This document shows, piece after piece, positions 35,161 through 43,317 of a DNA stretch of 64,000 bases. Source of the stretch: Pantoea sp. BAV 3049 (GTDB lineage Bacteria; Pseudomonadota; Gammaproteobacteria; Enterobacterales; Enterobacteriaceae); assembly GCF_009765445.1 (NCBI RefSeq), contig NZ_WHOY01000031.1:648273-712272 (forward strand), written 5' to 3'. Under the pieces are notes generated by a model that worked only from the letters and a program-made list of their open reading frames with translations, was not told where the DNA came from and searched no databases. Position 1 is the first letter of the stretch; each line of letters opens with the position of its first letter. The position numbers were made by a program, and so were the translations under genes.

Positions 35161-36234
35161 ATGAAAACCCCTCCCTTGCGCTGGTTCTGGCTGATTCTGG
35201 TTTCGGTCGTAGTCGTTGTCGCGCTGGAAAGCCTGCATTTACCTGCAGCTCTATTATTAGGACCGATGGCTGCCGCCATTGTGTTTGCTGCCAGAGATAA
35301 ACCGCTGGTCATTCATCGCCATTTATTTTATCTGGCGCAGGGCGTGGTCGGCAGCATGATTGCCAGAGCCATTCCTTCCTCGGTATTTATAGAAATGGCA
35401 AAAAACTGGCCGTTGTTTGCTGCCAGTATTCTTTCAGTGATTGTTGCCAGTACCTTCCTGGGCTGGTTGCTGACCCGTTATCAGGTATTACCCGGTTCAA
35501 CAGCGATTTGGGGATCTTCTCCGGGCGCGGCCACGGCAATGACATTAATGGCTGAAAGTTACGGTGCCGATGTACGCCTGGTGGCTTTTATGCAATATCT
35601 GCGGGTGGTAATTGTTGCAATTGCGGCAACGCTGGTAGCAAGGATCTGGGCACCGCCGCCGTCCGCTTCCGCGCCGTCAAGCTTTGATATTATCCAGCCG
35701 GTTGCCTGGGGAGCGTTTGGCGTGACGCTGGTATTAATTGCTTGTTGTGTGATTGCCAGTCGTTATCTGCGCATTCCAGCCGGACCATTATTACTCTCTC
35801 TGGCGGGCGGGATTATTGCTCAGGACACTCATCTGCTAAATATTGAGTTACCTCCGGCGTTACTGATGGTCTCTTATGCTTTGATTGGCTGGAGCATCGG
35901 CCTGCGGTTTAATCGCGCGATCCTGTTATATGTTGCTAAAGCATTACCGCGCCTGCTGCTTTCCATCTTCAGCCTGGTCGCGATTTGTGGTGGATTTGCG
36001 TTTCTGCTGGTGCATTTCGCGGGCATTGATCCACTGACCGCCTATCTGGCGACCAGCCCCGGTGGGGCAGATTCGGTGGCGATTATCGCTTCTTCCAGCA
36101 ACGTGGATATTTCGTTTGTGATGTCGATGCAGACCGGGCGTTTTCTGCTGGTGCTGATCACCGGACCGGCGCTGGCAAGATGGATGGCAAATACCATGGC
36201 GGCCCGTCAGGCGAAGCAGGGAGAAAACAGCTGA
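35161..36234 (+). CDS. AbrB-type (PF05145) inner-membrane protein
   Basis: 357 residues with about ten hydrophobic segments arranged as two related halves. Duplicated signatures are WGSSPGAATAMTLMAESYGAD in the first half and TSPGGADSVAIIASSSNVDISFVMSMQ in the second, plus HLPAALLLGPMAAAI near the N-terminus. E. coli AbrB (ybgN) has the same plan. Often labelled a regulator; the topology fits a transporter. Cotranscribed with the MarR gene by position. Confidence 0.82.
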   Translation: MKTPPLRWFWLILVSVVVVVALESLHLPAALLLGPMAAAIVFAARDKPLVIHRHLFYLAQGVVGSMIARAIPSSVFIEMAKNWPLFAASILSVIVASTFLGWLLTRYQVLPGSTAIWGSSPGAATAMTLMAESYGADVRLVAFMQYLRVVIVAIAATLVARIWAPPPSASAPSSFDIIQPVAWGAFGVTLVLIACCVIASRYLRIPAGPLLLSLAGGIIAQDTHLLNIELPPALLMVSYALIGWSIGLRFNRAILLYVAKALPRLLLSIFSLVAICGGFAFLLVHFAGIDPLTAYLATSPGGADSVAIIASSSNVDISFVMSMQTGRFLLVLITGPALARWMANTMAARQAKQGENS

Positions 36235-36240
36235 TAGCAT

Positions 36241-36269
36241 AAAGGCCAGACTGTGGAAGTCTGGCCTTT
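36241..36269. terminator. Bidirectional terminator between abrB-type gene and betT
   Basis: AAAGGCCAGACT pairs with AGTCTGGCCTTT; convergent genes flank it. Confidence 0.8.
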
Positions 36270-36273
36270 AAAT

Positions 36274-38316
36274 TTATGACACTTCCGGGAATGGCATGGT
36301 GTTCCCCGGCGCTTCCCGGTGGATATGCAGGAAGGTCAGGTGACGCTCGTACTGGTCGAGGATGTCATTGATGATTTGTTCTTTGGTGTAATCCATCAGG
36401 TCATTGCCCTGAGTGCCCTCCAGCAGGAAGGTTTCCAGCCGGAAGTAATCAGACTTGCCGCTGCGTGCCCGGTAGGTAAAAGCCGGAACGGAATAACGCT
36501 GTGGCCAGATTTGATACAGGAAACTTTGTTCGTCGCCCAGCGTAACCAGCATTTCCAGATGGTTCAGACGTTCATCTTCCTGCGGCGGCAGTTCACTGAC
36601 CTGCACCTGCGCACCACGACGTTCCAGTTCCAGCGCCACTTCTTCCATCGCCGGACGGCAAACGGTATCCAGCATCTTGCGGGTATGAGTGCTGCCCGGA
36701 TAGTTCATCACGCGCGAGATTCGTTGCTTCCAGTTCAGGCGGTCTTCCCGTGAAACCGGCACCGGCGGGGTACTGACGGCGTTGCTTGCCCGGCGATGGT
36801 CTTCAACCCGCAGGGATTTGTACAACCCGGCCATTACAAAGAAAATTACAAAGCTGAAGGGCAGGCCCATGATCACCGTGGTCTTCTGTAACGCAGTGAC
36901 GCCGTTCACCATCAGCATGCCCAGCGTCAGCAAACCGATCGCCAGTGACCAGAAAATCCGCAGCCAGTTCGGCGCGTCATTATTGATATCGCTCAGGCGC
37001 GAGGTGAAATTACCCAGCACCAGCGAACCGGAATCTGCCGAGGTCACATAGAACAACAGGCCGGTGATGGTTGCTACCGAAGCACTGAAGGTAAATGCCG
37101 GATACTGGCCCAGCAGGCTGTAGAAGCCGCGTTCCGGGTGTGCCAGCGTCTCCTGCGCAAAGCCCAGGTTGCCGTGAATGATCTCATTCAGCGCGCTGTT
37201 GCCGAAAATCGACAGCCACAGCAGTGTGAAGATAAACGGAATGGTCAGCGTTCCTACCACAAACTGGCGGATGGTGCGGCCACGGGAGATACGCGCAAGG
37301 AACAGCCCAACAAACGGCGACCAGGCAACCCACCAGGCCCAGAAAAACAGCGTCCAGTTGTTCATCCACTCCGTCGGTCGGTCAAAGGCAAAGCTGTTCA
37401 GCGTCATGCCCATAAAGCGATTAATGTAGTCGCCCACGTTGAGCACCAGTGCGTTCAGCAGGAAGCTGGTATCGCCCATAAACAGCACGAACAGGATCAG
37501 CCCCAGCGCCAGCAGCACGTTCAGCTCCGACAGAATACGGATACCTTTATTGACACCGGAGGTTACGGAAATTGTCGCCATAATCACCGACAGGGCAATC
37601 AGCGCCGCCTGAGCGGTCAAACCTTCAGGCACGTTGAACATAACCTTCAGACCGTAGTTCAGCTGGACCACACCGATGCCCAATGTGGTGGCAATACCAA
37701 AGATAGTGCCGATCACCGCGGCAATATCAACAGAGTGACCAATAGGGCCGTTAATGCGTTTGCCAAATATCGGGTAGAGCGCCGAACGAATGGTTAATGG
37801 CAGGCCGTAGCGGTAGCTGAAGTAGCCCAGCGCAATGCCCATCAGCGCATACATTGCCCAGCCGGTCAGACCGTAGTGGAACAGTGTCCAGACCATCGCC
37901 TGGCGCGCTGCTTCCATTGTCTGACCCTGACCTTCCGGCGGCATCATATATTGCGTCACCGGCTCCGCCACGGAGAAGAACATCAGGTCAATACCGATGC
38001 CAGCAGCAAACAACATTGCCGCCCAGCTCATCAAACTGAATTCTGGTTTTGACTGCTCCGGCCCGAGCTTGATGGAACCAAAGCGCGAGGCTGCAATCAA
38101 CACCACGAAAACGATATACACGGTGGCCGCCAGTAAATAATACCAGCCGAAAGTATTGGAGACCCACTCAAGGGTATTGTTGATCCATCTGTCGGATAAA
38201 TCAGTGAAGAAAATTGTGGTCAGGGAAAATAGCAGGATCAGTACTGCAGAAGTATAAAAAACCACGGGATTAATGCGGTCTTGCTGCTCTTTTCTGGGTA
38301 TTTCAGTTACCGGCAT
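36274..38316 (-). CDS. betT: Choline transporter BetT (BCCT family)
   Basis: 680 residues (E. coli 677). Proton-coupled choline uptake for glycine betaine synthesis. Twelve membrane segments with the BCCT signature FFWAWWVAWSPFVGLFLARI and GIDLMFFSVAEPVTQYM. The long C-terminal cytoplasmic domain (from about residue 515) ends with DILDQYERHLTFLHIHREAP and in BetT senses osmolarity. Met 38316 follows GGAG; the frame upstream lacks a site. The enzymes betA and betB and the regulator betI are not in the window, though a BetI-like operator lies upstream. Confidence 0.94.
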   Translation of the reverse strand: MPVTEIPRKEQQDRINPVVFYTSAVLILLFSLTTIFFTDLSDRWINNTLEWVSNTFGWYYLLAATVYIVFVVLIAASRFGSIKLGPEQSKPEFSLMSWAAMLFAAGIGIDLMFFSVAEPVTQYMMPPEGQGQTMEAARQAMVWTLFHYGLTGWAMYALMGIALGYFSYRYGLPLTIRSALYPIFGKRINGPIGHSVDIAAVIGTIFGIATTLGIGVVQLNYGLKVMFNVPEGLTAQAALIALSVIMATISVTSGVNKGIRILSELNVLLALGLILFVLFMGDTSFLLNALVLNVGDYINRFMGMTLNSFAFDRPTEWMNNWTLFFWAWWVAWSPFVGLFLARISRGRTIRQFVVGTLTIPFIFTLLWLSIFGNSALNEIIHGNLGFAQETLAHPERGFYSLLGQYPAFTFSASVATITGLLFYVTSADSGSLVLGNFTSRLSDINNDAPNWLRIFWSLAIGLLTLGMLMVNGVTALQKTTVIMGLPFSFVIFFVMAGLYKSLRVEDHRRASNAVSTPPVPVSREDRLNWKQRISRVMNYPGSTHTRKMLDTVCRPAMEEVALELERRGAQVQVSELPPQEDERLNHLEMLVTLGDEQSFLYQIWPQRYSVPAFTYRARSGKSDYFRLETFLLEGTQGNDLMDYTKEQIINDILDQYERHLTFLHIHREAPGNTMPFPEVS

Positions 38317-38526
38317 ACCATCTCCGAAAAAATGAACGGGAAACCGTCTCTCTTCGCAAAGCATGCCTTAGCGCATACTGGGAAACATCCGCCGCATATC
38401 CGCTAACTACACTGAGGAAGTTGACAGGTGTTATGGGTTAGTTTATTGATTAGTGGGAGGTTTTCTTACATTTTTTGCACCTATCATACGGATTTTGTTA
38501 ACAACGTGGGGGTATGATAAGTTTTA

Positions 38527-38546
38527 TTGATTGAGCATTCAATTAA
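38527..38546. promoter_or_regulatory. BetI-like operator upstream of betT
   Basis: TTGATTGAGCATTCAATTAA contains ATTGA-N4-TCAAT, close to the BetI palindrome TTGATTGNACGTTCAATCAA as recalled. It lies about 210 bases before betT. Confidence 0.6.
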
Positions 38547-38727
38547 AAATAAATTTTGTTACAGAGCAAGGTGAATAACGTCATTCAGAGTGTGGGTTAA
38601 TTTTGTTGCGGAAATTTCTGTTCGTCTGGAAATAAACCACGAGAAGAGAAAGGTTATTGGTAAGGATATTCAACCGGTGACGAGAGGGATGTTTTCCGGG
38701 GATTTTTTTTATGCAGAGTAAAATAAA

Positions 38728-38753
38728 GCCGCCAGTGGCTTTGCTCTGGCGGC
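38728..38753 (-). terminator. Terminator after the DUF1471 genes
   Basis: GCCGCCAG pairs with CTGGCGGC; followed on the minus strand by TTTATTTTA. Confidence 0.75.
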
Positions 38754-38781
38754 AGTCGGGATAATACTGTCTGGCAGACGA

Positions 38782-39039
38782 TTAATTATAGATGACGGCT
38801 GTGCCATGCAGGTTGTTCTGACCAGAGGTCGAAGTGATGCGAAAAGATTTCGCGCCCGCCAGTTCGGCCTTCTCCGAGAGTTGGTTTTCCAGAGAGGTCA
38901 GGTTGGTGCTGCCCGTTGCGCTGATTACGCCAATTTTTTGCTGATTGGCAGGGGCGCTGTCAACCTGATCGGCGGCCAGGCTGGCAAAAGAAATGGAACC
39001 TAAAACTACAGCAGCTAAAGCGAATTTAATGTTTTTCAT
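38782..39039 (-). CDS. DUF1471 periplasmic stress protein, copy 1
   Basis: 85 residues with signal peptide MKNIKFALAAVVLGSISFAS, cut near LAA. The mature part holds the DUF1471 core KIGVISATGSTNLTSLENQL and the ending LHGTAVIYN. The family includes YhcN, BhsA, McbA and YdgH and is linked to stress, acid or biofilm responses. 57 bases downstream of a paralogue; the true start Met is 39039. Confidence 0.88.
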   Translation of the reverse strand: MKNIKFALAAVVLGSISFASLAADQVDSAPANQQKIGVISATGSTNLTSLENQLSEKAELAGAKSFRITSTSGQNNLHGTAVIYN

Positions 39040-39096
39040 GACGATACCCTTAATTTTAAAAAATTCTGATTTGGAAGCAAAGCTCAAACGGTGCAA

Positions 39097-39351
39097 TTAC
39101 TGATAAATCACTGCAGTACCATGCATGCGGTTATTCCCGGTGGTGCTGTTGATGCGGAATGATTTAGCGCCCGCTGCATCAGCTTTTGCTGCAAGATGGG
39201 ATTCCAGTGAGGACAGGTTGCTGCCGCTGGCAGACACTACGCCGACCTGTTCCTGATGAGCAGGTTCTGTACCGACCAGATCGGCTGCAAAGCCAGCGAA
39301 TGAAACGGAAGTCAGTGCGATGGCGGCCAGGGTCATTTTGATGGTTTTCAT
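39097..39351 (-). CDS. DUF1471 periplasmic stress protein, copy 2
   Basis: 84 residues, clearly paralogous to its downstream neighbour: signal peptide MKTIKMTLAAIALTSVSFAG, core QVGVVSASGSNLSSLESHLA and ending MHGTAVIYQ. Probably first gene of the pair. The promoter region upstream carries repeated palindromes and faces a divergent TetR gene, which is the likely regulator. Confidence 0.88.
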   Translation of the reverse strand: MKTIKMTLAAIALTSVSFAGFAADLVGTEPAHQEQVGVVSASGSNLSSLESHLAAKADAAGAKSFRINSTTGNNRMHGTAVIYQ

Positions 39352-39402
39352 GGTTTTTTCTCTCTCTGTATTCGGTTAGGTTCATGTCTGCGTCGTTATT
39401 AA

Positions 39403-39416
39403 TTAACGATCGATAA
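39403..39416. promoter_or_regulatory. Candidate TetR operator 1
   Basis: TTAACGATCGATAA, within a longer AT-rich palindrome; exact reverse complement of candidate 2. Confidence 0.6.
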
Positions 39417-39459
39417 TTAAATGTTATTCCCCGGCAACCACTTCGTCAACTTTATTTTA

Positions 39460-39473
39460 TTATCGATCGTTAA
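39460..39473. promoter_or_regulatory. Candidate TetR operator 2
   Basis: TTATCGATCGTTAA, the reverse complement of candidate 1, with centres 57 bases apart. Confidence 0.6.
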
Positions 39474-39607
39474 TTTAATTTCTAAGCCTATGATAAAAAA
39501 TGATTTAAACTTTCAAAAAAATGCTTAAGGCAGGGAGCTCATCCTGTTGTGAGAGGCATTTTTCACTGATTGAGAAGGGACTCGACAGCCGCGGTCAAAT
39601 GTTTTTA

Positions 39608-39620
39608 TAATGATCGGTAA
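39608..39620. promoter_or_regulatory. Candidate TetR operator 3 (degenerate)
   Basis: TAATGATCGGTAA, two mismatches from the core of candidate 1; lies about 30 bases before the TetR start, suggesting autoregulation. Confidence 0.4.
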
Positions 39621-39651
39621 TTTATTCGCCGACGGCAGCAAGTGAGGAACC

Positions 39652-40290
39652 ATGAGCGATCAGGACATCTGCACACGTAAGGGTCGGGGAAGGCCAAAAA
39701 CCTTTGATCGGGAAGCAGCGTTAGATAAAGCATTGCTCCTGTTCTGGCGTCATGGTTATGAAGCCACTTCGCTTTCCGATCTTGTTGAAGCAACCGGGGC
39801 CAAGGCTCCCACGCTGTATGCGGAATTCACCAATAAAGAGGGGATGTTCCGTGCTGCGATTGACCGCTATATAGAAAAGTATGCGGGTCAGCGTAAAGCG
39901 GCGCTTGCCTGTCCCGAAAGCTGCGTGGCCAAGGGCGTTGAAAGTTATTTCCGCTCCACGGCTGCCTGCTTCACTGAGGGAGGTAAACCGGCAGGCTGCT
40001 TCTTTATCTGCACGTCCACCGCGCTTTCGGCAGAGTCGACAGAAGTGGCAGATATGCTGCGGGCACGCCATACCAGCCAGGAAAACGATCTGCAGACATT
40101 CCTGCTGGCCAGACAGCAACTGGGTGAACTGCCAGCGCAAACCAATATCACTGCTTTATGCGCTTATCTTGGCTGTTTGTTGCAGGGGATGTCGGTACGC
40201 GCCCGGGAAGGGGCCAGCCGTGCGGAACTGGATAGCATTATTGATACACTTATGCTGCAATGGCCCGCGTTAAGCAAGCTTGGTACCTGA
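39652..40290 (+). CDS. TetR-family transcriptional regulator
   Basis: 212 residues. N-terminal HTH begins GRGRPKTFDREAALDKALLL and contains TSLSDLVEATGAKAPTLYAE; C-terminal ligand domain has four cysteines (LACPESC, AACF, GCFFICTS region). ATG 39652 follows GAGGA. Divergent from two DUF1471 genes and followed after 33 bases by msrA. A redox-related signal is possible given the cysteines and msrA, but this is inference. Confidence 0.85.
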   Translation: MSDQDICTRKGRGRPKTFDREAALDKALLLFWRHGYEATSLSDLVEATGAKAPTLYAEFTNKEGMFRAAIDRYIEKYAGQRKAALACPESCVAKGVESYFRSTAACFTEGGKPAGCFFICTSTALSAESTEVADMLRARHTSQENDLQTFLLARQQLGELPAQTNITALCAYLGCLLQGMSVRAREGASRAELDSIIDTLMLQWPALSKLGT

Positions 40291-40323
40291 TTACCGGGCG
40301 GCGTTGTAAAAGAGGAGTTAATC

Positions 40324-40851
40324 ATGACAATTGAGTATGCAACCATCGCCGGGGGCTGCTTCTGGTGTACCGAAGCGGTGTTTAAACAGATCAACGGCGT
40401 TGAGTCGGTTGAAAGTGGGTATATTGGCGGCCATTTGCCAAACCCAACTTATCGTCAGGTTTGTGCCGGAGATACCGGTCATGCAGAAGCGATTCGTCTG
40501 GGGTTTGATCCGGAAAAAATCAGCTACGGCGATCTGCTGGATATCAGCTTCGCCACCCACGATCCGACCCAGCTGAACCGTCAGGGTAACGATATTGGCA
40601 CCCAGTATCGCTCAGCGATTTTCCCGGCCGATGAAGCCCAGGCTGTTGAAGCCAAAGCGGCAATTGCCCGTGCTCAGAGTGAACAGAGCGATCCGGTTGT
40701 GACCACTATTGAAACAGGTGAGTGGTATCCTGCTGAAGACTACCATCAGAATTACTGGGAAGGAGAAGGTCAGGAAAACCGGTATTGCCTGGCGGTGATC
40801 CCACCAAAATTGCAAAAGCTGCAGAAGCGTTATGCTAACCGCACTAAATAA
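40324..40851 (+). CDS. msrA: Peptide methionine sulfoxide reductase A, short form
   Basis: Reduces the S-epimer of methionine sulfoxide. 175 residues with the catalytic motif GCFWC; the nucleophile is Cys12. Further conserved blocks are TGHAEAIRLGFDP, FATHDPTQLNRQGNDIGTQYRS and AEDYHQNYW. Shorter than the housekeeping E. coli MsrA (212 residues), so it may be a second MsrA. Good site AGAGGAG. Placed after a TetR gene. Confidence 0.93.
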   Translation: MTIEYATIAGGCFWCTEAVFKQINGVESVESGYIGGHLPNPTYRQVCAGDTGHAEAIRLGFDPEKISYGDLLDISFATHDPTQLNRQGNDIGTQYRSAIFPADEAQAVEAKAAIARAQSEQSDPVVTTIETGEWYPAEDYHQNYWEGEGQENRYCLAVIPPKLQKLQKRYANRTK

Positions 40852-40903
40852 GACTTTGCCTCCGGGGGCGTAATCAGTATCAGAAAGGCTCTCCGTTGTA
40901 ATC

Positions 40904-40937
40904 AGTCCCGCGCTCTCCATAGTGCGGGACTTTTTTA
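40904..40937 (+). terminator. Terminator after msrA
   Basis: AGTCCCGC pairs with GCGGGACT, followed by six T; lies between convergent msrA and ynfM. Confidence 0.85.
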
Positions 40938-40940
40938 TTT

Positions 40941-42188
40941 CTACAGCTTTCTGCTCCTCAGACGCACCGCCACCAGCAGCGCAATCGCCAGCAATGCGGT
41001 GATAAACACGGTAATGCCGTGCCAGCCAAAGTGATGCCAGAATACGCCGCCCAGCGTGCCTGCCAGGCTTGAGCCCAGATAGTAGCTGAACAGATAGAGC
41101 GAAGAAGCCTGCCCCTTGGCGCGACGGGCGCGTGGGCCAATCCAGCCGCTTGCCACCGAGTGTGCCGCGAAGAAACCTGCGGTAAACAGCATCATGCCCA
41201 CCAGAATCAGCCACACTGAGCTGAGCAGAGTAATCAGCACGCCCACAATCATTATTGCCGTTGAGAACAGCAACACCGGCGCACGACCGAATTTCGCGGT
41301 CATCGCTCCGGCCTTTGGCGAACTCCACGAACCGGTGAGATACACCACAGACAGCAGGCCTACAATCGCCTGGTTCAGCGAATAAGGCGGGGCCAGCAGG
41401 CGATAGCCAATATAGTTAAAGAGGGTCACGAAAGCACCCATCAGCAGAAAACCTTCGGCGAACAGTAGTGGCAGGCCGCTGTCGCGCCAGTGCAGGCGAA
41501 AGTTAATCAGCAAACTGCGAGGCTTCAGTGAGGCAGGGCGAAAATGTCGGGAAGGCGGTAAAATTTTCCAGAACATCAGCGCCGAAGCCAGGGCGAAGCA
41601 GCCAATGGCGGCAATGGCCACGCGCCACGAACTTAAGTCGGTTATCACTCCGCTGAGCAAACGTCCGCTCATTCCCCCGATAGAGTTACCGCTGATATAG
41701 AGTCCCATCGAAAAGGCAATCACGCTGGGATGGACTTCCTCGCTGAGGTAGGTCATGCCCACTGCGGCAACGCCGCTCAGCGACAAACCGGTCAGCGCAC
41801 GCATAATCAGAATGCCATGCCAGCTGGTCATGGTGGCGGACAGCAGCGTGCAGACAGCCGCCAGCAGCAGCGCGGTGACCATCACCGATTTCCTGCCGAT
41901 GGCATCTGACAACGGACCGGTGACCAGCAGGCCAAGCGCCAGCAGGCCAGTCGAAATGGACAGTGAAAGGCTACTGGTGGCCGGGGAAACGCCAAACTCC
42001 TGTGAAAGCACCGGCAGAATGGGCTGCACGCAATAGAGCAGGGCAAAAGTGGCCAGCCCGGCAGAAAAGAGTGCCAGGGTAACGCGCATATACTGCGGCG
42101 TACCACGTCTGATGTACTCAATGGAAGGTTGTCCGGAGGGGCGCTTGACGCTGTCATCCAGCGTGGCGGTTTGCGAGGAGCGGTTCAC
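40941..42188 (-). CDS. ynfM: MFS transporter YnfM
   Basis: 415 residues (E. coli YnfM 417), about 12 membrane segments. Conserved stretches: GTPQYMRVTLALFSAGLATF, GPLSDAIGRKSVMVTALLLA and VASGWIGPRARRAKGQASSL. GTG 42188 (NRSSQTATLDD follows) was chosen because AAAGGA sits six bases before it and the length matches; an open frame reaches 42218. Substrate uncertain; in E. coli the pump is linked to arabinose and drug efflux. Divergent from the LysR gene ynfL, its probable regulator. Confidence 0.92.
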   Translation of the reverse strand: MNRSSQTATLDDSVKRPSGQPSIEYIRRGTPQYMRVTLALFSAGLATFALLYCVQPILPVLSQEFGVSPATSSLSLSISTGLLALGLLVTGPLSDAIGRKSVMVTALLLAAVCTLLSATMTSWHGILIMRALTGLSLSGVAAVGMTYLSEEVHPSVIAFSMGLYISGNSIGGMSGRLLSGVITDLSSWRVAIAAIGCFALASALMFWKILPPSRHFRPASLKPRSLLINFRLHWRDSGLPLLFAEGFLLMGAFVTLFNYIGYRLLAPPYSLNQAIVGLLSVVYLTGSWSSPKAGAMTAKFGRAPVLLFSTAIMIVGVLITLLSSVWLILVGMMLFTAGFFAAHSVASGWIGPRARRAKGQASSLYLFSYYLGSSLAGTLGGVFWHHFGWHGITVFITALLAIALLVAVRLRSRKL

Positions 42189-42288
42189 TGCAAATCCTTT
42201 GAAAAGGTGAAAAATCATTCTGTTAACTGTAAAGAGGGATTAATATGATGTCTAATCTATTAATAATCTCGAATGATACTTTTAAAAT

Positions 42289-43182
42289 ATGAATATCGAG
42301 CTGCGCCATCTGCGTTACTTTATCGCCGTCGCGGAAGAGATGCATTTTGGCCGCGCCGCGCAACGTCTGAACATCTCCCAGCCGCCGCTGAGCCAGCAGA
42401 TTCAGATGCTGGAGCAGCAAATCGGTGCCCGGCTGTTCGCCCGCACTAACCGCAGCGTGCAACTGACTGCTGCCGGTGCACAGTTTCTTGTCGATGCCCG
42501 GCAAATTATGCAGAACGTTGCCACCGCGGCGGATAAAGCTGCCAGGCTGCACCGGGGAGAGGAAGGGGAGCTGCGGATTGGATTTACCTCATCCGCGCCA
42601 TTTATTACTGCGGTTTCGGATGCCTTGTTCACTTTCAGGCAGCGTTATCCCGGCGTTCATATCCGTATGCAGGAAATTAACACCCGCCAGCAGATTGAGC
42701 CGCTGAACGAGGGTCGGCTCAATCTGGGCGTCATGCGCAACACACCGCTGCCAGAGACGCTGGACCACCAGTTAATGTTGCGCGAACCTTTGTGCGCGGT
42801 TGTTCACCATGCTCACCGTCTGGCACAGCGGGACACTATCTCCATCACGGATCTGGACGGCGAACCTTTTGTTTTCTTCGATCCGCAGGTGGGCACAGCG
42901 CTGTATTCGGAAACGCTGATGCTGCTGCAACGCTACAATATCTCCCCGGCGATAGCTCAGGAAGTGGGAGAGGCGATGACCATTCTGGGCCTGGTGGCGA
43001 CCGGCCTGGGCGTTTCCATTCTGCCTGCCTCATTTCGTCGTGCCCGGCTGAAAGAGGTCAGCTGGATCCCGCTGCAGGAAGAGGACGCCTGGTCCGAAGT
43101 CTGGCTGGTGTGGTCTAACCGGCGTGAAGTCAGCGCGGTGATGAAACACATGAAAAACCTGCTGCTGAAAGTGTCTGAGTGA
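42289..43182 (+). CDS. ynfL: LysR-family regulator YnfL
   Basis: 297 residues, same length as E. coli YnfL. N-terminal HTH MNIELRHLRYFIAVAEEMHF followed by GRAAQRLNISQPPLSQQIQM, and a co-inducer domain beginning LRIGFTSSAPFITAVS. The C-terminal block QEVGEAMTILGLVATGLGVS is conserved. Divergent from ynfM with a 100-base spacer rich in A/T that should hold the LysR-type T-N11-A sites. Confidence 0.92.
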   Translation: MNIELRHLRYFIAVAEEMHFGRAAQRLNISQPPLSQQIQMLEQQIGARLFARTNRSVQLTAAGAQFLVDARQIMQNVATAADKAARLHRGEEGELRIGFTSSAPFITAVSDALFTFRQRYPGVHIRMQEINTRQQIEPLNEGRLNLGVMRNTPLPETLDHQLMLREPLCAVVHHAHRLAQRDTISITDLDGEPFVFFDPQVGTALYSETLMLLQRYNISPAIAQEVGEAMTILGLVATGLGVSILPASFRRARLKEVSWIPLQEEDAWSEVWLVWSNRREVSAVMKHMKNLLLKVSE

Positions 43183-43211
43183 GTGTTAATCGGACGTTTA
43201 ACACGCTTTTA

Positions 43212-43227
43212 TGTGCTGCAAATCACA
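43212..43227 (+). promoter_or_regulatory. CRP-cAMP site candidate upstream of mlc
   Basis: TGTGCTGCAAATCACA fits TGTGA-N6-TCACA at 9 of 10. E. coli mlc is CRP-controlled, which supports the call. Confidence 0.6.
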
Positions 43228-43317
43228 TTCCTAATCAAATATTTGACGCAGTCCGGTAAGTGTTTCACCATGGCCAGAAGGTTTATTTAGAAGCGCGAAA
43301 ATAAGTGAGAGCAGGGC

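Larger units (their letters stand above)
38317..38781. other. Intergenic region upstream of betT
   Basis: 465 bases without a gene. Contains a BetI-like palindrome (38527-38546) and the terminator of the DUF1471 genes (38728-38753). Confidence 0.5.
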
